Shown one piece after another: positions 34,016 through 43,409 of a DNA stretch of 64,000 nucleotides. Position 1 is the stretch's first letter. The number at the start of each line of letters is the position of its first letter. The notes beneath the pieces were generated by a model that did not search any database, was not told the DNA's origin, and worked only from the letters and a program-made list of their open reading frames with translations. Source of the DNA: JAGVIE01 sp964520905 (GTDB lineage: Bacteria > Bacteroidota > Ignavibacteria > UBA10030 > SZUA-254); the NCBI GenBank assembly GCA_964520905.1, contig CAZFQL010000008.1, forward strand, positions 1 through 64,000, read 5' to 3'. Made by a program: the position numbers and the translations under genes.

Positions 34016-35323
34016 TTACAAATTATCCAATGCTTTCGCAAGATCACGAATTATATCGGCTGGTTTTTCTAATCCAATCGATAGTCGAATACCTCCCGGG
34101 TCTAAACCGCTATTTACTTGCTCGACCAGCGGAATAGCCGAATGCGTCATTGAACTTGGATGTTCTATTAAAGTGCGGATATGCCCGAGACTGACGGCAA
34201 GTGTAATTGAATACGCATTCTTCGCGACATAATTTATAAACTTAGCGCCTCTTTTATGCTGAATGTGCGGCGTCTTGCCCTTGAGCGTAAAATAGAGGAT
34301 ACTTCCCGGCGCAAACTTACCATCGTAATCGCGCATTTGTTTCTGCGCTAATTCATATTGTGGAAATGATTTAAGCCCCGGATAACTCACAAATTTAACC
34401 CGCGGATCACTCTGGAGAAAAGTTGATATTGCGTGGGCGCTTATCATTTGCTGTCTCATGCGCACAGACAAACTCGGCAATCCATAAACCAGAAGAGGCC
34501 AAGCGCTCTTTGCGGCAAGAGCGCCGCCAAAATCTTTTCTATACAATAGAAGAATATCATAGCTCCAGTTAGGACCAATCACAACACCGCCCATATCGGT
34601 TCCGAAGCCGCATATATTTTTTGTCAACGAGGCAATCACAAAATCTACACCAAACTCAAGGGGACGCTGGCAATACGGACTTGCAAACGTGTTATCTATG
34701 ACAACATATATTTTTCTAGTCTTGTGTCTTTTTTTATTCGCCTCCTTAACCATGCGGACGACAGCCGCGATATCGATAAGCTCAAGTGTGGGATTAACTG
34801 GCGTCTCGAAATAAACAACGCGTGTGTGGGACGTAATAAGCTTTTTAATATTTCGGGGATCCTTCATATCCACAAACTTCGTGCTGATCTGGTAGCGTGG
34901 ATACCAATTTGTCAATAACGAGTATGTACAACCGTACAAAATATTATGGGCTATGATCTCGTCACCAACGCCGGTAACTGCGCCCAAAGCCGCGGCAACG
35001 GCTGCCATGCCGGTAGAGAACGTCACGGCGATATCCCCTTTTTCAGCGGCGGCGAGATTTTCTTCGAGAACTTCTTTGTTAGGCTCGCCAAGCCGGTCAT
35101 AAATATAAATCGGCGCTCGTGATTTGACGGCTTGCTGACCGGTATGATGGGCAAATTCGGCAAAACCCAGCGCACCGCGACGCGTCGATTCAAGTCGGAA
35201 TGTGCATGACGATGAAATCGGCGGAACTACGTGATGACTAAAATCCCATTTCTTCGTAAGCGATTTACCATGTATTAATCCGGTCTCGAGGGAATAAGGA
35301 AGTTTGTTTTTTTTATTTTTCAT
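34016..35323 (-). CDS. Cys/Met-metabolism PLP-dependent enzyme
   Basis: Product of 435 residues, somewhat longer than the usual 380-400. It belongs to the transsulfuration family (cystathionine gamma-synthase, methionine gamma-lyase and relatives): FSTGMAAVAAALGA, VVYFETPVNPTLELIDI, IDNTFASPYCQRPLEFG, and the PLP lysine in IASLTKNICGFGTD (about residue 232). C-terminal SLGHIRTLIEHPSSMTHSAI is diagnostic. The common SxTKYxxGH is SLTKNICGFG here. The specific reaction (gamma-lyase, synthase or other) is unknown. Its ATG overlaps the stop of the radical-SAM-like gene upstream (35320-35323), so the two are coupled. Confidence 0.85.
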   Translation of the reverse strand: MKNKKNKLPYSLETGLIHGKSLTKKWDFSHHVVPPISSSCTFRLESTRRGALGFAEFAHHTGQQAVKSRAPIYIYDRLGEPNKEVLEENLAAAEKGDIAVTFSTGMAAVAAALGAVTGVGDEIIAHNILYGCTYSLLTNWYPRYQISTKFVDMKDPRNIKKLITSHTRVVYFETPVNPTLELIDIAAVVRMVKEANKKRHKTRKIYVVIDNTFASPYCQRPLEFGVDFVIASLTKNICGFGTDMGGVVIGPNWSYDILLLYRKDFGGALAAKSAWPLLVYGLPSLSVRMRQQMISAHAISTFLQSDPRVKFVSYPGLKSFPQYELAQKQMRDYDGKFAPGSILYFTLKGKTPHIQHKRGAKFINYVAKNAYSITLAVSLGHIRTLIEHPSSMTHSAIPLVEQVNSGLDPGGIRLSIGLEKPADIIRDLAKALDNL

Positions 35324-36321
35324 TGTTTTATCTCCATCAAATTATTGATCATCTCATCATGATTATTAAAGAGAATTTTATGCTCCTTGAACAGCAATCT
35401 TGTTTGGACGCAAGTACGCTGGTATGAGCGCAGCAACTTGAGGATGGATGCATTCGACCACAATCGTTTAAAATCGTAATTATTTTCTCTTAGGTCGCCA
35501 CATTCTTTGCATCGGGTACTGCACATATATACTTTTCCATCTTCGGCGATGTATGCGAACGATTTCCCTGCAAGACAGCAATGAATCCAGCGGGGATGTT
35601 CCGAATGGGAGAAATCGAAATCATTATCACCGATTGAATACGGAATATATTTCACACATTGAGGAGAGAAATACATCTCGCTCGGGACAAGATATTTCAT
35701 ATCCGATATACTCCCTATAAATTCATCTAATGAATGAGAAAACCCGTCTCCTACCGCTACCTCGGGTATAGATTTATCGAAAGAGAGATGACAATATAAC
35801 CCCTGGGCATTACAGCGAAAAGCATAATCCAGATAATATCCAAGTTTCCTTAAGTTCGGCTGGTCGATTTTAACACTGAAATGTATTTCAAAATTTTTTT
35901 CTCTCAACAACTTTACAGCTCCCTCCAGCTTGAGATAGCTTGGAGTCTGCTTGAAGCGCATCTCGCTATCTTCATCGATACAACCATCGATTGATAAACG
36001 AAATACGCGCGATCCGAATTGATGAAATTGTTCTGCAAGATTAGCGGTGAGTTGATCGGGTTTAACTTCAACAATCGTCTTCAATCCCAATGTGTTGCCA
36101 TAATTGACGATCTGATGAAGATCGGTTCTTGAAGTGATATCTGGACCTGTGAAAACAACAATCGGTTTCGCGAAACGTGCAATACTGTCGAGTATCAGCA
36201 GGCATTCGTGTTGAGATAGGACGGCATTCTGCATTCCTGGCAAGTCACCGGCAGATGTCAATTGCCAGATGATTAGACGAGGGCGATATTCATTATGTGA
36301 GTCTTCTACACCTAGATACAT
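35320..36321 (-). CDS. Cysteine-less radical SAM homologue with SPASM-like C-terminus
   Basis: Product of 333 residues. The N-terminus RPRLIIWQLTSAGDLPGMQN lines up with radical SAM starts of the type RPxLVIWEVTxACDLxCxHC, but the three cluster Cys are G25, G29 and N32. IVVFTGPDITSRTDL matches the GGDPLxRPDL region. The rest of the barrel is preserved. The C-terminal region HCCLAGKSFAYIAEDGKVYM then CSTRCKECGDLREN keeps several cysteines typical of a SPASM/twitch auxiliary-cluster domain. The radical SAM cluster thus seems lost while the auxiliary part is kept. The stop overlaps the PLP enzyme start, suggesting a joint function, perhaps as a binding or scaffolding partner. Start at 36321 has GGAG before it. 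Confidence 0.6.
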   Translation of the reverse strand: MYLGVEDSHNEYRPRLIIWQLTSAGDLPGMQNAVLSQHECLLILDSIARFAKPIVVFTGPDITSRTDLHQIVNYGNTLGLKTIVEVKPDQLTANLAEQFHQFGSRVFRLSIDGCIDEDSEMRFKQTPSYLKLEGAVKLLREKNFEIHFSVKIDQPNLRKLGYYLDYAFRCNAQGLYCHLSFDKSIPEVAVGDGFSHSLDEFIGSISDMKYLVPSEMYFSPQCVKYIPYSIGDNDFDFSHSEHPRWIHCCLAGKSFAYIAEDGKVYMCSTRCKECGDLRENNYDFKRLWSNASILKLLRSYQRTCVQTRLLFKEHKILFNNHDEMINNLMEIKQ

Positions 36322-36483
36322 GAAATTCTCCGATGGAGTACATTTTAAATATCGATTTGTTCGTTTATTATTAAGTTACACAAAGAACATCCACCTCTGT
36401 TTAATGCGCATGCCTGATTTTAGCTTAGTTCAATAAAAAATCATGCCGTTTTCAACCAAACGAATTGGGTTTTCGGACTTCGA

Positions 36484-36741
36484 TCAAGTTTTAAAGCCAT
36501 CCTGAATCTGATCCAGTACTTCGAATTTCGATTTCATAAGCTGTTTTGCTTCCTCAAGAAGACGAATTGATTTTTCCCTTTGGAGAATCAACTCATTCAA
36601 TATCGCCTTGACATCGGGATAATCACATTCATCGCGCAAAGCATCATATTGAAGTATAGCTTCCTTCTCACGTAGAGTTGTAATCTCCATTGCGGTACAA
36701 AATTCCTTACATCCATGCGCACACTTCACATCCTGTTTCAT
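36484..36741 (-). CDS. Small Cys-bearing helical protein, unknown
   Basis: Product of 85 residues. An N-terminal cysteine cluster (CAHGCKEFC) is followed by two long amphipathic helices with acidic residues (REKEAILQYDALRDECDYPD and QREKSIRLLEEAKQLM), vaguely like half of a ferritin-like bundle. I do not recognise the family. It lies 11 bases after the KorC/VorC-like gene, so it probably belongs to the ferredoxin oxidoreductase transcript. Confidence 0.55.
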   Translation of the reverse strand: MKQDVKCAHGCKEFCTAMEITTLREKEAILQYDALRDECDYPDVKAILNELILQREKSIRLLEEAKQLMKSKFEVLDQIQDGFKT

Positions 36742-36752
36742 AGAATCCTCGA

Positions 36753-37310
36753 TTATGCTATTGGTGTTGCTGCCTCGATTACTAATTTTTCACCACGTTC
36801 GAGCGCTTCCTGATTGATTTTTAATAGATGATGATAACGCTCGGGAAATACTTTCGGCAATGCCTTAACTACCGCACCGATGCTCACGACCTGGCAAACA
36901 CTCAAAAAAGCGCCGAGCATTACCATGTTGCGTACCTTCAGATTATTCAACTTAAGTACTTCCGATTCGATGTCAACGGGCGCTACTGTAATATCGGTGC
37001 GCGTCGGCGGCACGACAATATTACCGCTATCGTATATAAGAAGACCGTTTGGTTTTATTGATTTTTCAAATTTATCGACCGACGGTTGGTTCATCGCGAC
37101 TAATGCATCGAATTTTGAAACGATCGGAGAACTAATTCTCTTGTCGGATACTATAACAATGCAGTTTGCTGTTCCGCCGCGCATCTCCGGACCGTATGAC
37201 GGCATCCACGACACCTCTTTACCTTCAACCACACCGGAATAAGCCAGCGTCATGCCCATCGACAGAATTCCTTGTCCTCCAAATCCTGCAAAAATAATTT
37301 CATGCGTCAT
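36753..37310 (-). CDS. 2-oxoacid:ferredoxin oxidoreductase gamma subunit
   Basis: Product of 185 residues. EIIFAGFGGQGILSMGMTLA is the signature of the gamma (catalytic-gamma) domain; SWMPSYGPEMRGGTANCIVI also matches. It joins alpha and beta chains of pyruvate/2-oxoglutarate/branched-chain 2-oxoacid:ferredoxin oxidoreductase. Its ATG and the beta stop meet at 37310. Order in transcription is ferredoxin-alpha-beta-gamma (39559 to 36753). Confidence 0.92.
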   Translation of the reverse strand: MTHEIIFAGFGGQGILSMGMTLAYSGVVEGKEVSWMPSYGPEMRGGTANCIVIVSDKRISSPIVSKFDALVAMNQPSVDKFEKSIKPNGLLIYDSGNIVVPPTRTDITVAPVDIESEVLKLNNLKVRNMVMLGAFLSVCQVVSIGAVVKALPKVFPERYHHLLKINQEALERGEKLVIEAATPIA

Positions 37311-38137
37311 TACTTGCTCTCCTTCTTCTCGGTTGTGGCTACGGATGGGATAGGTTTTTTTTCTACTAACTTTCCATCTACTTTTAAATCGCCCGGCGGG
37401 TAAAATGGGAACATTTTTTCTTCAATCCATTTGTTCGATTGAACCGGAGTCATCTTCCACCCTGACGGACAATTCGATACGACTTCAATCAGGCATGTTC
37501 CTTTTTTCTCTTGCTGATATTTGAACGCCTTTTCGACAGCTTTCTTAAAATGGCGCACTGTGGTCGGTGTGTGGACCGAATGTCTCGTAACGTAGTATGT
37601 TCCGGGTAGTGATGCGATTATCTCTGTTATTTTAAACGGATGACCCTGTGTGTGCACTTCTCTTCCCTCAGGTGTTGTGCTTGTTTTCATTCCAATAATT
37701 GAAGTAGGAGCCATTTGTCCACCGGTCATTCCATAGATACCATTGTTGATGAAAACGATAAGAAAATTTTCACCGCGATTGCAAGCGTGCATGGTTTCAG
37801 CGGTTCCGATTGCGGCGAGATCACCATCGCCCTGATATGTGAAGACAATCTTATCGGGAAGCACTCTTTTAATGCCGGTGGCAACCGCTGTTGCGCGCCC
37901 GTGAGCCGCTTCCTGCATATCTATATTCATATAATTATACGCGATAACAGAACAGCCAACCGGAGCTACACCGATCGTTTTATCCTGAATACCCATTTCT
38001 TCAATAACTTCCATAAGAACTTTATGAACGACGCCGTGGCCACAGCCCGGGCAATAATGCATCCGGGTTTCAGTCAGTGTACTGGGTTTTTCCCAAACTA
38101 CTTCCATCCCGTTTATTGGTTGTTGCATTCCATTCAT
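37310..38137 (-). CDS. 2-oxoacid:ferredoxin oxidoreductase beta subunit
   Basis: Product of 275 residues. MHYCPGCGHGVVHKVLMEVI starts the thiamine-diphosphate domain (CxxC), and YQGDGDLAAIGTAETMHACN followed by INNGIYGMTGGQ carries the ThDP/Mg motif GDG-x-N. The subunit forms the active site with alpha. Whether the substrate is 2-oxoglutarate, 2-oxoisovalerate or pyruvate cannot be fixed; the four-gene layout is that of Kor/Vor enzymes. Confidence 0.92.
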   Translation of the reverse strand: MNGMQQPINGMEVVWEKPSTLTETRMHYCPGCGHGVVHKVLMEVIEEMGIQDKTIGVAPVGCSVIAYNYMNIDMQEAAHGRATAVATGIKRVLPDKIVFTYQGDGDLAAIGTAETMHACNRGENFLIVFINNGIYGMTGGQMAPTSIIGMKTSTTPEGREVHTQGHPFKITEIIASLPGTYYVTRHSVHTPTTVRHFKKAVEKAFKYQQEKKGTCLIEVVSNCPSGWKMTPVQSNKWIEEKMFPFYPPGDLKVDGKLVEKKPIPSVATTEKKESK

Positions 38138-38138
38138 A

Positions 38139-39245
38139 TTACACCTTTTCCTTAATCAATTTCTCAGAAGATTTTTTCGGCTGAGTCTTATTCATTAATT
38201 TCTTGAGAGAGGTTAATGTATCTTCAGGTGTCGGAATGATGCCGCCCATTCTGCCATAAAAATCAACAGGTATTTTACCGTTCACCCCGAGTCTAACATC
38301 TTCAACCATTTGACCGGCGTTCATCTCTACAACAAGGATGCCGCGCACCTGATCTGCCAATTTGCTTACCATCTCGTACGGATATGGATACAGAGAGATT
38401 GGTCGTAACAAACCAACCTTTATACCTTGCTGACGCGCTATTTCAATTACCCGCTGGCATATACGGGCAGAAAGTCCATATGCAACTAAAAGATATTCAG
38501 CATCATCTGTCGATATCAATTCGTATCGTACTTCATTCTTTTCGATCTGACGGTACTTTTCTTGAAGATGGATATTGATTTTTTCCATGTCTTCAGACTG
38601 CAGATGAAGTGAAGTGATAACATTGGGGGGACGGTTAGCCGTCTTGCCGGTTGTAGCCCACGGCTTTGATATTTTACGTTGTTTCGGATCATAGTCGGGG
38701 AAGATAACTTTTTCCATCATCTGTCCGAGCGCGCCATCAGCCAGTATCAAAACCGGATTTCTGTATTTATCGGCGAGATCAAAACCGAGGTATACATAAT
38801 CAGCCATCTCTTGTACGCTTGCAGGCGCTAATACTATTAAATGATAATCTCCATGACCTCCGCCTTTAACTGATTGGAAGTAATCACCCTGTGACGGCTG
38901 GATTGTTCCCAACCCGGGACCGCCGCGATTAATGTTTATCAACAAGCACGGGAGTTCAGCACAGGCAATATACGATAATCCTTCCTGCATAAGACTGATG
39001 CCTGGACTTGACGAAGAAGTCATCACACGCGCTCCGGCACCGGCTGCACCATAAATCATATTGATCGCAGCGATTTCACTTTCGACTTGCATGACAACCA
39101 TACCGCGTTTGCGTCCTTGATCTGAGAGATATTCTATAACCTCAGATTGCGGAGTGATAGGATATCCAAAATATGCATCGCACCCGGCAAGTATTGCTGC
39201 CTCGGCTGCCGCTTCATTACCTTCCATTAATAGAACTTCACTCAT
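38139..39245 (-). CDS. 2-oxoacid:ferredoxin oxidoreductase alpha subunit (Vor/Kor-type)
   Basis: Product of 368 residues. GNEAAAEAAILAGCDAYFGYPITPQSEVIEY is the pyrimidine-domain start (split here: GCDAYFGYPITPQSE); SSSPGISLMQEGLSYIACAE and RGGPGLGTIQPSQGDY follow. The last feature favours the branched-chain (VorB) or 2-oxoglutarate types over pyruvate. It oxidatively decarboxylates a 2-oxoacid to an acyl-CoA with reduction of ferredoxin. Lies 1 base before the beta gene. Confidence 0.9.
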   Translation of the reverse strand: MSEVLLMEGNEAAAEAAILAGCDAYFGYPITPQSEVIEYLSDQGRKRGMVVMQVESEIAAINMIYGAAGAGARVMTSSSSPGISLMQEGLSYIACAELPCLLININRGGPGLGTIQPSQGDYFQSVKGGGHGDYHLIVLAPASVQEMADYVYLGFDLADKYRNPVLILADGALGQMMEKVIFPDYDPKQRKISKPWATTGKTANRPPNVITSLHLQSEDMEKINIHLQEKYRQIEKNEVRYELISTDDAEYLLVAYGLSARICQRVIEIARQQGIKVGLLRPISLYPYPYEMVSKLADQVRGILVVEMNAGQMVEDVRLGVNGKIPVDFYGRMGGIIPTPEDTLTSLKKLMNKTQPKKSSEKLIKEKV

Positions 39246-39559
39246 ACATCCAGTCTCCCTTCCCCGGCAGGAACATCCGGATTATCGACCATAATTTTAA
39301 TATCATGCTTCACATTTGTAATCGTTGCAATTAGATCTTTCTTTTTCCCTGCCCTGTATACAGTGATAACTGCATCCGGACATACTAATGCACAATTAAT
39401 GCAACCGGTACAATTATCCTGGATAAGAACGGCGTAGTGATATCCTTTTGTATTTATTTCCTTCGACATTGCGAGACTATCCTGGGGACATGCTTCGATA
39501 CAAAGCTCGCACCCCTTACAAGTCTCGACATCGATCTTCACGGTTCCACGTGCTGCCAT
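39242..39559 (-). CDS. 2x[4Fe-4S] ferredoxin subunit of 2-oxoacid oxidoreductase
   Basis: Product of 105 residues with two clusters: CKGCELCIEACP (about residues 14-25) and CTGCINCALVCP (about 50-61), the bacterial ferredoxin pattern. It is the electron-accepting delta-type subunit, first in the four-gene set; its TGA overlaps the ATG of the alpha gene by four bases. A 97-base spacer separates it from maeB. Confidence 0.92.
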   Translation of the reverse strand: MAARGTVKIDVETCKGCELCIEACPQDSLAMSKEINTKGYHYAVLIQDNCTGCINCALVCPDAVITVYRAGKKKDLIATITNVKHDIKIMVDNPDVPAGEGRLDV

Positions 39560-39656
39560 TTCAATTCCTTATTTTATATGAACAAATTTCCGCTGATTTC
39601 GGATTTTTATATAACAGATTACTGATTTTATTTGAAATTCTCAACAACCAAAATAC

Positions 39657-41909
39657 TCACTCCGAAAACTGTGCATCCTGGACCGCCATTGCGGTAATAT
39701 TAACGATGTCTATAACATCATTGCCGGGAATCAATAGGTACACAGGTTTACGAATTCCCATCAGAATCGGTCCAACGGCAGTTGCATCACCAAGTCGAGC
39801 CAATAATTTATAAGCAATGTTCGCTGATGTTAAGCCCGGACAAATAAGAACGTTCGCTCCACCTTTCAGTGTGCTGAAAGGATATATTTCGTTGATTATT
39901 TCTGGAGCAACGGCAGTATCGGCTTGCATTTCACCATCAATCATCAGGTTAGGCATACGCTGCTTTACTATCTCGACAGCTTTCCGTACTTTATCAGACA
40001 TCGGATGATGAGTGCTGCCAAAGTTACTGAACGACAACATTGCTATCCTTGGCTCGACATCGTACTGACGAACTTTTTCTGCCGTTAACATCGCTATTTG
40101 TGCAAGCTGTTCAGAATCCGGCTCGATGTTAACAGTCGCATCTGCAATAAAGATGATCTCATTCTTAAAAATCATCATGTACAATCCGGCAACGACATCA
40201 GTTCCCTCTTTGTGTCCGATAATTTGCAGTGCTGGACGAACCGTATCTGGATAATGCTGCGTTAATCCTGAGATTAATCCATCGGCATCGCCTTCGCGCA
40301 CCATCATCATTCCATAGTAATTGTTTGTTTTAAGCAATCGTTCAGCATCGAATTGAGTGATACCTTTACGCTTTCGAAGTTCATAGAACTTAGAGACATA
40401 CTCTTTGAACTTGGGTGATTCTGTGGGATTGATAATTTCTATTCCTTCAGCATCAATTCCTAATTCTTTTTCTTTTTGTTCGATAACCTTAGGATCTCCT
40501 AACAAAATCGGATGAGCAATCTTTTCATCTAATATAATTTGAGCCGCACGAAGAATTTTTGTCTCCTCACCTTCCGGAAACACAATTTTCTTTGGCGATT
40601 TTCGTGCCTTGTGAATAAACACTCTCATTACTTCACGAGATTTACCAAGGCGTGCCTCGAGTGAATCTTTATACGCTTCAAAATCTTTAATTTGAATTCG
40701 TGCTACGCCGCTTTCCATGGCTGCTTTTGCAACAGCGGGGGCTTCCCATAACAACACACGTGGATCGAGTGGTTTCGGAATGATGTATTCCTTTCCAAAT
40801 TCAATTTTCTTTCCTCCATAAGCACGCACCACCGAATCTGGTATATCCTCTTTTGCTAACTTTGCAAGCGAAAACGCAGCAGCAACCTTCATATTATCAT
40901 TGATTTGTGTCGCCCGAACATCTAATGCGCCACGGAAGATAAACGGGAACCCAAGAACATTGTTTACCTGATTCGGATAATCCGAACGACCCGTGCCCAT
41001 TATAACATCATCACGGGCAGCAACTGCATCAGGATAAGTGATTTCCGGATCTGGATTCGCCATCGCAAATACGATCGGTTTATCAGCCATTGATTTTACC
41101 ATCTCTTTTGTCACAAGGTCTTTCACGGATACACCGCAAAAAACATCCGCGCCTTTCATAGCATCACTGAGCGTACGATCTTCTGTATCGACAGCAAAAT
41201 ATTCTTTGTATTTATTCATCCCTTCAGTGCGTCCTTTGTAAACAACCCCTTTCGTATCCACCAGACGTATATTACTCCGCTTTACTCCAAGTGTTTCATA
41301 GAACTTCGCACAGGCAATACCAGAGGCGCCGGCTCCACTGAATACTACTTTGACTTCACTCAACTTCTTACCGACGATCTCGATTGCATTCATCAATGCA
41401 GCGCCGCTGATAATTGCAGTTCCATGCTGATCATCGTGGAAAACCGGAATATTCATTATCTTTTTTAATTCTTCTTCGATCTCGAAACACTCAGGCGCTT
41501 TAATGTCTTCAAGATTAATACCGCCAAAGGTCGGCTCTAATAGTTTTACTGCCTTGATTATCTCTTTGGGATCGTGGGAGTCAATTTCGATATCGAAGAC
41601 ATCGATATCGGCAAATTTCTTAAAGAGAACACCCTTCCCTTCCATAACGGGCTTACCTGCAAGTGCACCAATATCGCCGAGACCTAATACGGCGGTACCG
41701 TTGCTAATCACAGCGACCAAATTACCTTTTGCAGTATAAAGAAAAGCATCATCGGGATTCTTTTCGATTTCCAGACATGGCTCTGCAACCCCGGGTGAAT
41801 ATGCGAGCGACAGATCACGTTGTGTCGCACACGGCTTAGTAGGTATAACCTCAATCTTTCCTCGACGACCTTGAGAATGATAATCTAGTGCATCTTGTTT
41901 GCGTATCAT
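39657..41909 (-). CDS. maeB: NAD(P)-dependent malic enzyme, MaeB-type fused to phosphotransacetylase-like domain
   Basis: Product of 750 residues. Residues 1-430 are malic enzyme (TKPCATQRDLSLAYSPGVAE, FHDDQHGTAIISGAALMNA, VFSGAGASGIACAKFY). Residues about 430-750 are the phosphate-acetyltransferase-like domain (KIVFPEGEETKILRAAQIIL, GGANVLICPGLTSANIAYKL). It decarboxylates malate to pyruvate with NAD(P)H. The PTA-like part is regulatory in known MaeB proteins. Neighbours: ferredoxin oxidoreductase and CoA-transferase genes, consistent with central carbon metabolism. Confidence 0.95.
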   Translation of the reverse strand: MIRKQDALDYHSQGRRGKIEVIPTKPCATQRDLSLAYSPGVAEPCLEIEKNPDDAFLYTAKGNLVAVISNGTAVLGLGDIGALAGKPVMEGKGVLFKKFADIDVFDIEIDSHDPKEIIKAVKLLEPTFGGINLEDIKAPECFEIEEELKKIMNIPVFHDDQHGTAIISGAALMNAIEIVGKKLSEVKVVFSGAGASGIACAKFYETLGVKRSNIRLVDTKGVVYKGRTEGMNKYKEYFAVDTEDRTLSDAMKGADVFCGVSVKDLVTKEMVKSMADKPIVFAMANPDPEITYPDAVAARDDVIMGTGRSDYPNQVNNVLGFPFIFRGALDVRATQINDNMKVAAAFSLAKLAKEDIPDSVVRAYGGKKIEFGKEYIIPKPLDPRVLLWEAPAVAKAAMESGVARIQIKDFEAYKDSLEARLGKSREVMRVFIHKARKSPKKIVFPEGEETKILRAAQIILDEKIAHPILLGDPKVIEQKEKELGIDAEGIEIINPTESPKFKEYVSKFYELRKRKGITQFDAERLLKTNNYYGMMMVREGDADGLISGLTQHYPDTVRPALQIIGHKEGTDVVAGLYMMIFKNEIIFIADATVNIEPDSEQLAQIAMLTAEKVRQYDVEPRIAMLSFSNFGSTHHPMSDKVRKAVEIVKQRMPNLMIDGEMQADTAVAPEIINEIYPFSTLKGGANVLICPGLTSANIAYKLLARLGDATAVGPILMGIRKPVYLLIPGNDVIDIVNITAMAVQDAQFSE

Positions 41910-42037
41910 GATTCTAACCTTCCTGTTAGTTTTGAAGATTTCTTGTTATGTTCAAGCGTACAATTGTACTGATATTGCTTCCAACAACATAGCGACAACA
42001 TCCGAATGATGGTGAAATAACTTAATCCGTTTTGTTA

Positions 42038-43369
42038 TCAGCTTGCCTTTCCGGCGTTCATGTAAAACGATTGTGATAAATAATTTTGTTCAAATGCATA
42101 TTGTTCCAACTGTTCACGAAATGCCGGATGTGAAATATTAATAAGCGCTTTAACACGCTGACCGAGATTCTTGCCATGAAGATAAGCGATTCCGTATTCC
42201 GTAACGATGTAATGAACATCGGCACGAGTTGTGACAACACCGGCGCCGGATTTCAGCATGGGTACGATTCGTGATATTGTATTGTTCTTCGTAGTCGATG
42301 GAAGAGCGATTATTGGTTTACCTCCTTTTGAGCGAGCGGCGCCACGTATGAAATCGAGTTGGCCGCCAAAACCGCTGTAAATTTTCGAGCCGATCGAATC
42401 GGAGCAGACTTGTCCGGTAATATCTATTTCAATAGCCGAATTAATAGCCACCATTTTTTCATTTCTCGATACTATAAACGGATCGTTCGTGTAATCGGCT
42501 GGGTGCATCTCGAAATACGGATTATTGTCAACATAAGAATAAAGCTGGTGGGATCCGAAAATAAACGTTGCAATAATCTTGCCGGGATGCAATGTTTTTT
42601 TTGCGTTTGTTATTATTCCCGAATCGATCAGTTTTACAATTCCATCCGACACCATTTCTGTGTGCACCCCCAGATCACGCTTGCTATTCAGCGATTGAAG
42701 CACTGCATCGGGAATACCACCAATACCTAATTGAAGCGTGGAATTATCCTCCACAAGATCAGCGATGTATTGTCCAATCTTAACTTCAATATCCGATGGG
42801 GGATCTTTCGATAATTCCGGTAGTTCACTTTGATGTTCCACAATGCGATGCACACGTGAAACATGTATGAACGAATCGCCAAGGGTTCGAGGCATTCGCT
42901 CATTTACTTGGGCAATAACAAATTTTGCACTTTCTGCCGCCGCTTTAGTTGCAAGGCACTCAACACCGTAACTCATAAATCCATGTTCATCGGGTGGAGA
43001 AACCTGTATGATTACCGCATCAAGTGGAATCAATTTATTTGTGAATAGTGAGGGGATCTCGAACAGAAACACCGGCACATAATCAGAACGCCCATCATGT
43101 ATCGCTTTCCTATCAGCCGGTCCAACAAATAATGAATTATGCCGGAAATGTTCTTCCATTCCTAATCTCGATAATGGATCATCACCAATCAGTAATACAT
43201 GGTTTACTTCAACACCGAAAAGTTCATTCTTACGCGCAGCCAGCGCTTCGATGAGAATGAATGGTGTGGCTGCATTTCCACTGATAAAAATCTTATTCCC
43301 TGATTTTATATGCGATACTGCTTCTTCAGGTGTTGAAAGTTTTTGTTTGTACTGTGATACCCAATTCAT
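42038..43369 (-). CDS. Acetyl-CoA hydrolase/transferase family (CoA-transferase)
   Basis: Product of 443 residues. GIGGIPDAVLQSLNSKRDLG and HTEMVSDGIVKLIDSG (Glu is the CoA-thioester nucleophile region) belong to the 4-hydroxybutyrate/butyrate CoA-transferase type, along with QLDFIRGAARSKGGKPIIAL and TEYGIAYLHGKNLGQR. It moves CoA between acetyl-CoA and a short acid. The donor and acceptor are unknown. About 40 bases after the alanine dehydrogenase gene, so possibly co-transcribed. Confidence 0.9.
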   Translation of the reverse strand: MNWVSQYKQKLSTPEEAVSHIKSGNKIFISGNAATPFILIEALAARKNELFGVEVNHVLLIGDDPLSRLGMEEHFRHNSLFVGPADRKAIHDGRSDYVPVFLFEIPSLFTNKLIPLDAVIIQVSPPDEHGFMSYGVECLATKAAAESAKFVIAQVNERMPRTLGDSFIHVSRVHRIVEHQSELPELSKDPPSDIEVKIGQYIADLVEDNSTLQLGIGGIPDAVLQSLNSKRDLGVHTEMVSDGIVKLIDSGIITNAKKTLHPGKIIATFIFGSHQLYSYVDNNPYFEMHPADYTNDPFIVSRNEKMVAINSAIEIDITGQVCSDSIGSKIYSGFGGQLDFIRGAARSKGGKPIIALPSTTKNNTISRIVPMLKSGAGVVTTRADVHYIVTEYGIAYLHGKNLGQRVKALINISHPAFREQLEQYAFEQNYLSQSFYMNAGKAS

Positions 43370-43409
43370 ACTTCTCTTATTAAAAAAATCTTTGTCAAAT
43401 TAATACATC

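Noticed and set aside
41958..41969. GTACAATTGTAC palindrome upstream of maeB
   Set aside because: A 12-base AT-rich palindrome can arise by chance and no second copy was seen.
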